Shown piece by piece: positions 50,980-58,585 of a DNA stretch of 60,491 nt. Each line of letters opens with the position of its first letter. Positions within the stretch are counted from its first letter, which is position 1. The position numbers and the translations under genes are program-made. The notes beneath the pieces are model-generated. The model searched no databases. It saw only the letters and a list, made by a program, of their open reading frames with translations, and was not told the DNA's origin. The stretch comes from an uncultured Collinsella sp. (GTDB lineage Bacteria > Actinomycetota > Coriobacteriia > Coriobacteriales > Coriobacteriaceae), in the NCBI GenBank assembly GCA_902497065.1, contig CABVDH010000011.1, forward strand, positions 1-60,491, read 5' to 3'.

Positions 50980-52395
50980 ATGGGGAGCAAATCTCAGCAA
51001 CAAGTTCAAGCAACGCCATCGGCCACTGCGGCGATTCTCGTCGTTATGTATATTGCGGCCTTTGTTGCCGCGTTTAACGAGAACATCATTAACGTGGCGT
51101 TGCACGACATTATGGCGGCCTTTTCGGTGAGTGCCACCACGGCGCAGTGGCTCGTCTCGGGCTACATGATTGTGACGTCGATCTTTACGGCCATCATGGC
51201 CTTCCTGTCCGGCCGTTTCTCGACGCGCAAGCTGTTGTTTTTCGCATGCGGATGTATGGTCGCCGGCGAAGTCCTGTGTCTGATCGCTCCGTCGTTTAGC
51301 GTTTTGCTGCCAAGCCGTATTTTGCAGGCTGCGGGATCGGGCATCTTGTTTCCGCTCATGATGAACGTGGTGCTGTCTTGCGCCCCGCGCGAGAAGCTTG
51401 GTCTGTATCTGAGTCTGGGCGGTGCCTGCATTACGCTAGGGCCGGCGTTTGGACCCGTGATCAGCGGTTTTATGTGCACGTTGTTTGGCTGGAGGGCGGT
51501 ATTCGTAGTGCCGCTGGTGGGCGGCGTTGTGGTCGCTGCGGCGGGCGTAAAGCTTGTTCAGAATGTCGGAGAGCGCTCGAACACCACGCTTGACATTCTG
51601 TCGGTTGTTTTGCTCGCTGCCGGCATTACGGCGTTTGTGTATTCCGTGGGTGAGTTCTCGACCAATCTGATTGCCGGTGTCGTGGCGCTTTTCGCTGCCG
51701 TTGTGCTGCTCGGCCTGTTTGCGGCCCGCCAGCTCAAACTCGAGCATCCGGTGCTTAACGTGCGTCCCATGGCGAGCGTTCGCTTTTGGCCTGCGTGCCT
51801 GCTTGTGGTGGTGTCGATGATGACGACGTTCTCGATGAGCGTTTTGTTGCCGCTCTATTTTGAGGGCGCATACGGCATGACCGCACTTGTTGCGGGCTTG
51901 CTCATTTTGCCGGCGATTGCCTGTAACGCCGTGACCTCGATTGTGGGCGGACGCGTGATGGACGCCCGTGGCGCATGGCCGCTGCTGCCGGTCGGCTTTG
52001 CCCTGATTGCCGTGGGGCAGACTGCCATCTCGATGACGGCGGCGAGTATGAACATCGGCGTCGTTGTGGCGCTGACCGTTGTGGTGTATGCCGGAGTCGG
52101 TTTGGTGCTGAGCCCCTCGCAAACGGCCGGATTGGAGACGCTGCCTGCCGCTGAACATCCTCACGGAACGGCATTGCTTAACACGTGGAACATGATTGCC
52201 GCATCGTTTGGCCCGTCCCTGTTTATCGGCCTGCTCTCGAGTTCTGCAGCGACTGCCGGCGCGGCTGGCGCTGCGACCGACGTTGCCCAGGCGATTGGAT
52301 TTGCAACTGCCGTGCGCGTGGCGGCCGTGATTGCCGTGGTCGGGTTTGTGGCGTCGCTGGTGTACGCTCGTCGCGAGTCACACATGTCGCATTAA
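50980..52395 (+). CDS. MFS transporter, DHA2 (EmrB-like) family
   Basis: A 471-aa exporter with about 14 membrane segments; N-terminal FNENIINVALHDIMAAF and TAQWLVSGYMIVTSI are typical of DHA2 proteins, as is GPAFGPVISGFM (motif C). Proton-driven multidrug or metabolite export. GAGGAAGG precedes the ATG at 50980; the frame is open much further upstream but lies over the def gene. No EmrA-like partner nearby. Confidence 0.92.
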   Translation: MGSKSQQQVQATPSATAAILVVMYIAAFVAAFNENIINVALHDIMAAFSVSATTAQWLVSGYMIVTSIFTAIMAFLSGRFSTRKLLFFACGCMVAGEVLCLIAPSFSVLLPSRILQAAGSGILFPLMMNVVLSCAPREKLGLYLSLGGACITLGPAFGPVISGFMCTLFGWRAVFVVPLVGGVVVAAAGVKLVQNVGERSNTTLDILSVVLLAAGITAFVYSVGEFSTNLIAGVVALFAAVVLLGLFAARQLKLEHPVLNVRPMASVRFWPACLLVVVSMMTTFSMSVLLPLYFEGAYGMTALVAGLLILPAIACNAVTSIVGGRVMDARGAWPLLPVGFALIAVGQTAISMTAASMNIGVVVALTVVVYAGVGLVLSPSQTAGLETLPAAEHPHGTALLNTWNMIAASFGPSLFIGLLSSSAATAGAAGAATDVAQAIGFATAVRVAAVIAVVGFVASLVYARRESHMSH

Positions 52396-52547
52396 TGTGT
52401 GCACATAGATTCTGCAGCTAGATTGGATGGCGACACCATAAACTAATGGACGTTTTGCCGAGAGGCATGAATGTTTAAAGCGCAAAGAGTGCGCGACGGG
52501 CCCCGCGAATGGGGCGATGATGCCCGAGAGGGCCAAGAAGGAGTCTC

Positions 52548-53438
52548 ATGTCCGAGAACGAAGAGATCATGAACGAGACCGAGAACGAGACCATGACTGC
52601 CAAGGTCGAGGCAGTCGAGACCGTGGAGACCGAAGCTGCCGAGGTTGAGGCTGCTGACGAGGTTTCCGCCGAGGAGGAGGCCGAGGTTGTCGAGGCCGCC
52701 GTTGATTACGATGACGAAGAGCTGATGGACAAGATGCAGAAGGCCGCCCGCCTGCTGCGTAGCCGTCGCTTTGCTATTTCCAAGGAGGAGGAGGCCAAGG
52801 CCGAGCGCATGGCGAACATCGAGCGCGCCATCAAGCTTCTTGACCTCAAGCCCAAGATGGAGCAGAAGGAAATGTCCGACCTGCTGGGCATGCGCCTTCG
52901 TGAGCTCGATGGCCTGATGGCCGAGGCCGAGGCTGCCGATCTGGTCGGCCGCATCGACGACGCCGAGGGCGATATGCGCAAGATTGTTGTCTTCGCCGCC
53001 GAGGATGCCGCTGAGGGCCTGGTCGAGCTTGCCAACAAGAAGGAGAAGCTCCTGCCCGAGCTTTCTTACGAGGAGGCCACCGAGCTGATGGCCGCTCTCG
53101 ATAAGGTTATCGCTCCGCTCGTCGCCATGGGCCTGGACGAGGATCGCGGTCCTCGCGGCGGCCGTGACGACCGTGGTGGCCGTGGCGGCGACCGCGGCGG
53201 CCGCGGCGGCTTTGGCGATCGTGGTGGCCGTGGTGGCGACCGTGGCGGCCGTGGCGGCTTTGGCGACCGCGGCGGCGACCGTGGCGGCCGCGGCGGCTTT
53301 GGTGGCAACCGTGGTGGCTATGGCGACCGCGGCGGCAACCGTGGCGGCTTCGGCGGCAACCGTGGTAACGACCGCGGCGGTCGCGGTGGCGACCGTGGCG
53401 GCCGCAACGGTGGCGGCTTCCGCGGTAACCGCTTCTAG
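52548..53438 (+). CDS. RGG-repeat protein with acidic N-terminus and winged-helix-like core
   Basis: A 296-aa protein in three parts. Residues 1-57 are strongly acidic (Glu/Val/Ala) and likely disordered. Residues about 58-195 hold a compact helical region, including SRRFAISKEEEAKAERMANIERAI and LGMRLRELDGLMAEAE, resembling a MarR-like winged helix. Residues 196-296 are RGG-rich: repeated DRGGRGG and GGFGDRGG units with Asn toward the end. RGG boxes bind RNA and promote condensates; such tails are rare in bacteria outside DEAD-box helicases. AAGGAG precedes the ATG. Function unknown; RNA binding is inferred. Confidence 0.85.
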   Translation: MSENEEIMNETENETMTAKVEAVETVETEAAEVEAADEVSAEEEAEVVEAAVDYDDEELMDKMQKAARLLRSRRFAISKEEEAKAERMANIERAIKLLDLKPKMEQKEMSDLLGMRLRELDGLMAEAEAADLVGRIDDAEGDMRKIVVFAAEDAAEGLVELANKKEKLLPELSYEEATELMAALDKVIAPLVAMGLDEDRGPRGGRDDRGGRGGDRGGRGGFGDRGGRGGDRGGRGGFGDRGGDRGGRGGFGGNRGGYGDRGGNRGGFGGNRGNDRGGRGGDRGGRNGGGFRGNRF

Positions 53439-53442
53439 TTGG

Positions 53443-53470
53443 GTTACGCGGTTTTACCAAACCGCGTAAC
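53443..53470 (+). terminator. Hairpin just after the RGG-protein stop
   Basis: GTTACGCGGTTT and its perfect inverse around TACC, 12-bp stem, four bases after the stop codon. No U-run, but position suggests transcript end or 3' protection. Confidence 0.6.
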
Positions 53471-53483
53471 TAGTTGACGCTGC

Positions 53484-53583
53484 AAACCCGTCAGAGCGGC
53501 AATCTGCCTTTCAGCTTCGGCGGCATGACCAGAAGGTCAATGCCGCCTCGTTTCAAGGCACCTTGCTCGCTCTGGCGGGTTTT
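53484..53583. repeat. Long imperfect palindrome (100 bp) with shared arm motifs
   Basis: AAACCCG at one end and CGGGTTT at the other. Inner arms CAGAGCGGCAATCTGCCTT and AAGGCACCTTGCTCGCTCTG pair with internal loops, closing on GGCGGCAT...ATGCCGCC. Related to the hairpin at 36721-36823 through GGCAATCTGC and GCACCTTGC, which appear there in the opposite order. Confidence 0.75.
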
Positions 53584-53623
53584 CGCTGTCGGTACCAAAA
53601 CATCGGCGTTGCCTTGATTCAAA

Positions 53624-53674
53624 CCTGCCAAAAAGGGACAGGTTTATTTTGGTCGGTTTTATCTGGGTAAACGT
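53624..53674. repeat. Palindrome family B, copy 3
   Basis: CCTGCCAAAAAGGGACAGG...TTTATTTTGGTCGG with the extension TTTTATCTGGGTAAACGT, matching copy 1 (10071-10120) through the extension. Confidence 0.88.
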
Positions 53675-53690
53675 GGCCGTCTATCGCAAT

Positions 53691-53746
53691 GTAGTCGTTG
53701 GGGACGTTCTTGTTTGACTAGTCGTTTAAGAACACCCAACGACTAC
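53691..53746. repeat. Palindrome family C, full copy
   Basis: GTAGTCGTTGGG...GTTCTT and AAGAAC...CCCAACGACTAC, with TGGGGACGTTCTT at the first arm. A half copy lies at 9163-9195. Confidence 0.85.
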
Positions 53747-53751
53747 ATAGC

Positions 53752-53819
53752 ATGAGAGTGGATAATCTCCCGGTTTGAGCCTGCATCCAAGCTTAAAGTG
53801 GGAGATTATCCACTCTCAT
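53752..53819. repeat. Perfect 20-bp inverted repeat with 28-nt loop
   Basis: Arms at 53752-53771 and 53800-53819 are exact inverse copies (ATGAGAGTGG... / ...CCACTCTCAT). It is the fourth palindrome stacked in the 400-bp gap between the converging RGG gene and pdxT. That gap holds no gene: it consists of the five hairpins listed from 53443 onward. Confidence 0.9.
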
Positions 53820-53840
53820 TTCGTTTGTTGATTTCGATGC

Positions 53841-54428
53841 CTACATTTGTAGGAACAGTTCGTGGAGGCGGGTGTCTTCGTCGAGTTCGGGGTGGAAGGT
53901 TACGCCGAGCTGGTTGTCTTGGCGGGCGGCGACGATGCGGCCATCGACTTCGGCCAGGGCCTCGGCATCGCCGTGCACTTCGACGATGCGGGGCGCGCGG
54001 ATAAACGTCAGCGGCACCTCACCGTCGATACCGCCTACCTGCCCCTTGGTGCGAAAGCTGCCGAGCTGCCTGCCGTAGGCATTGCGCTCGACGAGCATAT
54101 CCATGGTTGCCAGGCGCGGCGTCCCCTTATCGTCGTGGGCGGCAAGGTCGCGCGCCAGCAGAATCAAGCCGGCGCAGGTGCCCAGGACGGGCATGCCTTC
54201 AGCGATACGGGCACGAAGCTCCTCGAGCATGCCCAACTCATCAAGCAGCTTCCCTTGAACGGTGGACTCGCCGCCGGGAAGTACCAGACGGTCAAAGTCC
54301 TGCTTCAAATCAGCCGCCTGCCTCAGCTCAATACAGTGTGCGCCAAGCCCGGATAGTCTTGCCTCGTGCTCGGCAAAAGCGCCTTGGACCGCCAGCACGG
54401 CGACCGTTTGGTCTGCATAATCGCTCAT
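53841..54428 (-). CDS. pdxT: Pyridoxal 5'-phosphate synthase, glutaminase subunit
   Basis: Supplies ammonia to PdxS for PLP synthesis. The 195-aa class I amidotransferase has LAVQGAFAEHEARL, LPGGEST, nucleophile Cys85 in GTCAGL and the HPEL motif near 178. It is the second gene of pdxST, 20 bp after pdxS, with an ATG at 54428 after GAAAGGATCG. The divergent MocR regulator at 55485 fits PdxR control. Confidence 0.96.
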   Translation of the reverse strand: MSDYADQTVAVLAVQGAFAEHEARLSGLGAHCIELRQAADLKQDFDRLVLPGGESTVQGKLLDELGMLEELRARIAEGMPVLGTCAGLILLARDLAAHDDKGTPRLATMDMLVERNAYGRQLGSFRTKGQVGGIDGEVPLTFIRAPRIVEVHGDAEALAEVDGRIVAARQDNQLGVTFHPELDEDTRLHELFLQM

Positions 54429-54448
54429 GTGCGATCCTTTCTGCTGGA

Positions 54449-55339
54449 CTAGCGCCCGCGCTCTTCCATGATAATCTCGATCTCGTCGGCGTTGATGCCC
54501 ACCATGGCCTCGCCCAGGTCCTCTGAAAGCTCGGCAATGAGCTTGGCATCGGTGAAGTTTGCCACGGCCTTGACGATGGCGGCTGCGCGCTTGGCGGGGT
54601 CGCCGCTCTTAAAGATGCCCGAGCCGACAAACACGCCTTCGGCGCCCAGCTGCATCATCAGCGCGGCGTCGGCGGGGGTCGCTACGCCGCCGGCGGCAAA
54701 GTTCACGACGGGAAGCTTACCCGTGGCATGGACCTCGCGCACCAGCTCGACCGGAACCTGCAGTTGCTTGGCTGCCTCAAAGAGCTCGTCGTTGCGCAGG
54801 GCAACAACGTCACGGATCTGCTTTTGGATCTTGCGCATGTGACGCACGGCCTGAACGACGTCGCCCGTACCCGGCTCACCCTTGGTGCGAATCATCGTGG
54901 CGCCTTCGGCAACACGGCGCAGCGCCTCGCCCAGATCACGGGCGCCGCAGACAAACGGCACGTCAAACTGGGTCTTGTCGATGTGATAGACGTCATCGGC
55001 AGGGGAGAGAACCTCGGACTCATCGATGTAGTCGATCTCGATGGTCTGCAGGACCTGCGCCTCGACAATGTGGCCGATGCGGCACTTGGCCATGACGGGG
55101 ATGGAGACGGCCTCCTGGATGCCCTTGATCATCTTGGGGTCACTCATGCGCGATACGCCGCCGGCGGCGCGGATGTCGGCCGGGATGCGCTCGAGAGCCA
55201 TGACGGCGCAGGCGCCCGCCTCCTCGGCGATGCGTGCCTGCTCGGGCGTGGTGACGTCCATGATGACGCCACCCTTGAGCATCTGCGCGAGCTCGCGATT
55301 GAGTTTGACGCGATCGGCCTTGCTGGTCTGTTCTGCCAT
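54449..55339 (-). CDS. pdxS: Pyridoxal 5'-phosphate synthase, lyase subunit
   Basis: Makes PLP from ribose 5-phosphate, glyceraldehyde 3-phosphate and ammonia. The 296-aa TIM barrel is strongly conserved: MLKGGVIMDVTTPEQARIAE, ALERIPADIRAAGGVSRMSDP, MAKCRIGH, IDYIDESEVL and VNFAAGGVATPADAALMM. The frame is open to 55381, but ATG 55339 with AAGGGAG matches the family N-terminus. Co-transcribed with pdxT. Confidence 0.97.
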   Translation of the reverse strand: MAEQTSKADRVKLNRELAQMLKGGVIMDVTTPEQARIAEEAGACAVMALERIPADIRAAGGVSRMSDPKMIKGIQEAVSIPVMAKCRIGHIVEAQVLQTIEIDYIDESEVLSPADDVYHIDKTQFDVPFVCGARDLGEALRRVAEGATMIRTKGEPGTGDVVQAVRHMRKIQKQIRDVVALRNDELFEAAKQLQVPVELVREVHATGKLPVVNFAAGGVATPADAALMMQLGAEGVFVGSGIFKSGDPAKRAAAIVKAVANFTDAKLIAELSEDLGEAMVGINADEIEIIMEERGR

Positions 55340-55429
55340 GGTTGCTCCCTTGGTTGGCATGTGCATTGCTTGACGGAACATCCTATCGGGGAGCTGGGTA
55401 TGGCAAAATACTCAGTTTTCGAGATAATA

Positions 55430-55473
55430 ATAAGGTCAGCTTAATACCAGATTGAACAGCTCGATAAGGTCAG
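55430..55473. promoter_or_regulatory. PdxR-like direct repeats in the pdxS/pdxR gap
   Basis: ATAAGGTCAG occurs at 55430-55439 and 55464-55473, 34 bp apart in the same orientation, between divergent pdxS and the MocR gene. Direct repeats are a usual site for MocR/PdxR dimers. Inference by position and spacing. Confidence 0.6.
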
Positions 55474-55484
55474 GTGGCAAACTC

Positions 55485-56924
55485 ATGCTTGACTACAATT
55501 TGGAAAAACGTGGCGAGGCATCGCTTTATGAGTATGTTTACCAGCAAATTCGAGACGATATTGTTGCTGGACGTATTGCGGCGGGGGAGCATCTTCCGTC
55601 TAAGCGCGCCTTTGCCAGTCATCTGGGAATCAGTGTCATTACCATCGAGAATGCATATAGCCAGTTACTTGCCGAGGGCTATATTTGCTCAATGCCGCGT
55701 CGTGGCTACTACGCTTGCGAGCTTCCGGATGCACCGGTTTTGGCTTCGGCTGCGGAGGGCATCGACCGAGATGCCGCCTCTGCTGGTCCCAGCGCGCATG
55801 ATGTCAACGGACAGGTTGAGCTGTTCGATGCACTTTCTCCTTCCGCTTTGGAGGCGGCGCGGCTTTGGCAAAGCGCACTGCGGGCGACGCTGACATCCGA
55901 AGACGAGCGCGAGATCTTTTCGCCCGCACCGGCACAGGGCACCGTTCGGCTACGATGCGCAATTGCTCATCATCTGCGCGGGACGAGGGGTATGAATGTC
56001 GACCCCAATAACATTGTTATCGGCGCGGGCGCTCAGCTGCTCGATACCATGTTGGTTCAGTTGCTTGGCGCTGACAAGGTGTATGCCGTTGAGGACCCGG
56101 GCTATTTACGTCTGACGCGCATTTATCAGGCTATGGGCTGCAAAGTTCGACATATCCCGTTGGATGATGAGGGGGTGGACTTGAGCGCTCTGCAGAAAAC
56201 CGGGACCGATGTACTTCACCTGATGCCGTCTCACCAATATCCAACCGGCCTTGTGACGAGCATTGCGCGTCGCTATGCGCTTCTGAGCTGGGCCGCCGAG
56301 CGACCAGGTCGGTATCTCATCGAAGATGACTTTGATTGTGAGTTTCGCCTTGCCGGGAAGCCGATTCCCGCGCTCGCGTCGATCGATGCCGCCCAGTCGG
56401 TTATATACACCAACACGTTTTCGAAGAGCCTTTCATCGGCGTTGCGTTTGGCGTACATGGTGTTGCCCGATGAGTTAATGGAGCGGTTTAGGCGCAACCT
56501 TGGTTTCTACGCCTCGTCGGTGAGCTCTGTTGATCAGGTCGCTTTGGCGCGTTTGCTGGAATCGGGTGATTACGAGCGACATGTGAACCGCGTGCGCGTT
56601 CGTGCTCGCGAGGCGCGTGATGGCCTGATGGCGCTTGTGCGGAAGGTATTTCCGGCAGGAGAGGTCTCGATCGAGCATGCAGACGCGGGCCTTTACAGTA
56701 TCGTGGTTGCGGAGCGTGGAACGGGCAGAAGCACTTTTGCACGGGCCCTCACGCGCTCGAGCATCCCTTTTATCGATATCGGTGACTGTTTTTGGTGTGC
56801 CGATGGCGCATCTGTCCCTGAAAACACAACTCAAATTCTTGTTCAGTATGACGATCTGAGTCCAAAAGTACTAACAACCTTGGAATTGCAGCTAATGGGG
56901 GCACTCTGCAACCTAAGTGAGTAG
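55485..56924 (+). CDS. pdxR: MocR-family regulator with aminotransferase domain (PdxR-like)
   Basis: A 479-aa fusion of a GntR winged helix (residues 1-75, LPSKRAFASHLGISVITIENAY) and a PLP-binding aminotransferase fold (from about 110: VIGAGAQLLDTMLVQLL, MPSHQYPTG, EDDFDCEF, NTFSKSLSSALRLAYMVLP with the PLP Lys). Head-to-head with pdxST, as for PdxR regulators that sense PLP. ATG at 55485 has AGGTGG upstream. The last codons CTA AGT GAG TAG (LSE-stop, after AAC) lie within the repeated element starting at 56913, so its C-terminus has probably been replaced. Confidence 0.9.
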   Translation: MLDYNLEKRGEASLYEYVYQQIRDDIVAGRIAAGEHLPSKRAFASHLGISVITIENAYSQLLAEGYICSMPRRGYYACELPDAPVLASAAEGIDRDAASAGPSAHDVNGQVELFDALSPSALEAARLWQSALRATLTSEDEREIFSPAPAQGTVRLRCAIAHHLRGTRGMNVDPNNIVIGAGAQLLDTMLVQLLGADKVYAVEDPGYLRLTRIYQAMGCKVRHIPLDDEGVDLSALQKTGTDVLHLMPSHQYPTGLVTSIARRYALLSWAAERPGRYLIEDDFDCEFRLAGKPIPALASIDAAQSVIYTNTFSKSLSSALRLAYMVLPDELMERFRRNLGFYASSVSSVDQVALARLLESGDYERHVNRVRVRAREARDGLMALVRKVFPAGEVSIEHADAGLYSIVVAERGTGRSTFARALTRSSIPFIDIGDCFWCADGASVPENTTQILVQYDDLSPKVLTTLELQLMGALCNLSE

Positions 56925-57033
56925 ACTTTTAGCACTTTGGCGACCAGGCAGTTTTGTAGCAAGCTATCTATCTGCGGTTTTGAAAAGCAGGATGACCGGC
57001 CTGCTCGGGATGTTCGAAAAAGTCTACTCACTT
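56913..57033. repeat. 121-bp element with terminal inverted repeats, copy 1
   Basis: Begins CTAAGTGAGTAGACTTTT and ends with the inverse AAAAAGTCTACTCACTT. Interior about 80% identical with copy 2 (58332-58454), including GCACTTTGGCGAC. The left end encodes the last three codons and stop of pdxR. No transposase; size and ends resemble a MITE or REP-like element. Confidence 0.9.
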
Positions 57034-57215
57034 GCCGCGCAAAGCTCCTGCATGAGAAAAAATGGGGTTTTCAACAGGGCTTCGTCCAGCTCTCGGCAAG
57101 CTTTTGGCCAGTTGGGGAGTGCTGTTGAAAACTTGGCAGTCCGTTCGGCGCCATTTTTGGTGCGTTCGCGCCAATGCGTGACTGACTGGGTTGAAATTCG
57201 TGTTTTCCTGTGCCT

Positions 57216-58343
57216 ATGAAGGATTTACTTTGTGACATATCGGCTTTTAGGTACTGGCGTTTGCCTCCTCAAGTCCGCGCTTTGTGTCCGCCGCTTCCAC
57301 GACCGGAAGAAGACCGGCAGCGATATGATCTCGCCCGCAACCCGACGGCTGCGGTCGCGCTCGGTTTTCCGTTGTATACATTGGTTCGGACGAGAAACAA
57401 ACGGACTTGTCCAGCCAGCATTAGGCAGCGGCTGTTTCTTGGTGAGCTTCCCAGGGAATCCGTGCTGGAAACGGAGCATGGGTTTTTGATTACGTCTCCT
57501 CTACTGACGGCATTCATCATGTCGCGGCACCTGACGGATCTCCAGCTTCTTTTGGTATTGGCGGAGATGTATGGCTTGTTTGCGGTGTGCGCTCTGCCGG
57601 CGGCACTTGAGGCAGAGCTTTCGCGTGCAATTGATTCGGGCGCGATTTCGACAACGTTCGGTTGGGTGCGCTGCCCGTCCGAGGACGGCACCGCCTCAAA
57701 TTTATGGCGTCGAGACGCTTTGGTTTTGGGCGGAGACCTTGACCGTTTTTGTTCAGATGTTTGCGGGATGCGTTACGGCAATAGATTTATGGCGGTATCG
57801 CAACTCGTTCCATTGGGTGCCGCGTCGCCTTTTGAGGTCGAGGCGTATTTGCTACTTGCACTGCCGCGATCCCTGGGAGGCGAAGGTTTTTGCGACATAG
57901 AGCTTAATGTTGAAGTGATGCTAAGCACAAGTGCTCGAGCGATTGTGGGAAAGTCCCGTGTATATATCGACCTACTTCTTTCTTCGCCGGACGGCAGGCG
58001 ACAGGTGGCCATTGAATGTCAGGGAAAGGCCTCGCACGGACGCGCAGGGGATGGCTTGCGTGACGCTGACCGCATGACGGCCCTTCAGGCCATGGGCTAC
58101 GATGTGCTTCTCCTGACACACAGACAGATATCGGATGAGGATAGATTCCGCGCGATCGTTAAGGCCATATGCAGGATGCTCGATGCTGAATATCGTGATA
58201 AAAGCTCGGATGAGCAAAGGGCTGAGACATTACTCCGGTCTGAACTATTCGTTGACTGGACAAAATTGGGAGTAATTGACGGAAAGATGCCCGTTAGACA
58301 CAAAATGGCTCGATCGTGGACGGCTGCGAATCTAAGTGAGTAG
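57216..58343 (+). CDS. Uncharacterised protein with nuclease-like (DUF559/PD-D/ExK-type) C-terminus
   Basis: A 375-aa protein, not assigned to a known family with confidence. N-terminal part: MKDLLCDISAFRYWRLPPQVRAL, followed by a helical region. Near residues 245-275, VYIDLLLSSP...QVAIECQGKASHG shows a D...ExQGK pattern of the restriction-endonuclease-like fold (DUF559-like), then DADRMTALQAMGYDVLLLTHRQI. Similar architectures occur with AbiEi-type proteins. No good ribosome-binding site; ATG at 57216 or GTG at 57210. It ends NLSE-stop within element copy 2. Base composition is more AT-rich than the neighbours, suggesting transfer. Confidence 0.65.
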   Translation: MKDLLCDISAFRYWRLPPQVRALCPPLPRPEEDRQRYDLARNPTAAVALGFPLYTLVRTRNKRTCPASIRQRLFLGELPRESVLETEHGFLITSPLLTAFIMSRHLTDLQLLLVLAEMYGLFAVCALPAALEAELSRAIDSGAISTTFGWVRCPSEDGTASNLWRRDALVLGGDLDRFCSDVCGMRYGNRFMAVSQLVPLGAASPFEVEAYLLLALPRSLGGEGFCDIELNVEVMLSTSARAIVGKSRVYIDLLLSSPDGRRQVAIECQGKASHGRAGDGLRDADRMTALQAMGYDVLLLTHRQISDEDRFRAIVKAICRMLDAEYRDKSSDEQRAETLLRSELFVDWTKLGVIDGKMPVRHKMARSWTAANLSE

Positions 58344-58454
58344 ACTTTTGGCACTTTGGCGACTAGGTCGTTTTGCAACAAGGCATTTACCTGCGGCTTT
58401 ATAAAGTGATATGGATGGTCTGCTCGGCAAGTTCCAAAAAGTCTACTCACTTAG
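58332..58454. repeat. 123-bp element with terminal inverted repeats, copy 2
   Basis: CTAAGTGAGTAGACTTTTGG and its inverse CCAAAAAGTCTACTCACTTAG, followed by TTTTT, so it can also act as a terminator on the plus strand. The left end supplies the last three codons and stop of the nuclease-like gene. Same orientation as copy 1, so both copies flank that gene as direct repeats. Confidence 0.9.
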
Positions 58455-58520
58455 TTTTTGACGAGAAGCCGATGCCGAAGACGGTCCTATTTCAGGGCGT
58501 TAACAAGTTCGTGAGGCACG

Positions 58521-58552
58521 AAAAAGGCCCGGACCAATACGGTCCGGGCCTT
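58521..58552 (-). terminator. Terminator of the rubrerythrin gene
   Basis: AAGGCCCGGACC and its perfect inverse around AATAC; on the minus strand it ends TTTTTCG. Confidence 0.92.
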
Positions 58553-58585
58553 ATCGAGCTAGAGGTTATGTCTCAAGCGGTTGGC

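Noticed and set aside
53107..53460. Minus-strand His/Arg/Gly-rich ORF opposite the RGG region
   Set aside because: Low-complexity shadow of the RGG repeat.
58097..58450. Minus-strand ORF with counterpart at 56843-57031 (shared SRLF...LLQN.LVAKV.KVYSL)
   Set aside because: The similarity is explained by the repeated DNA element; no ribosome-binding site, and the rest of each frame is antisense to different genes.
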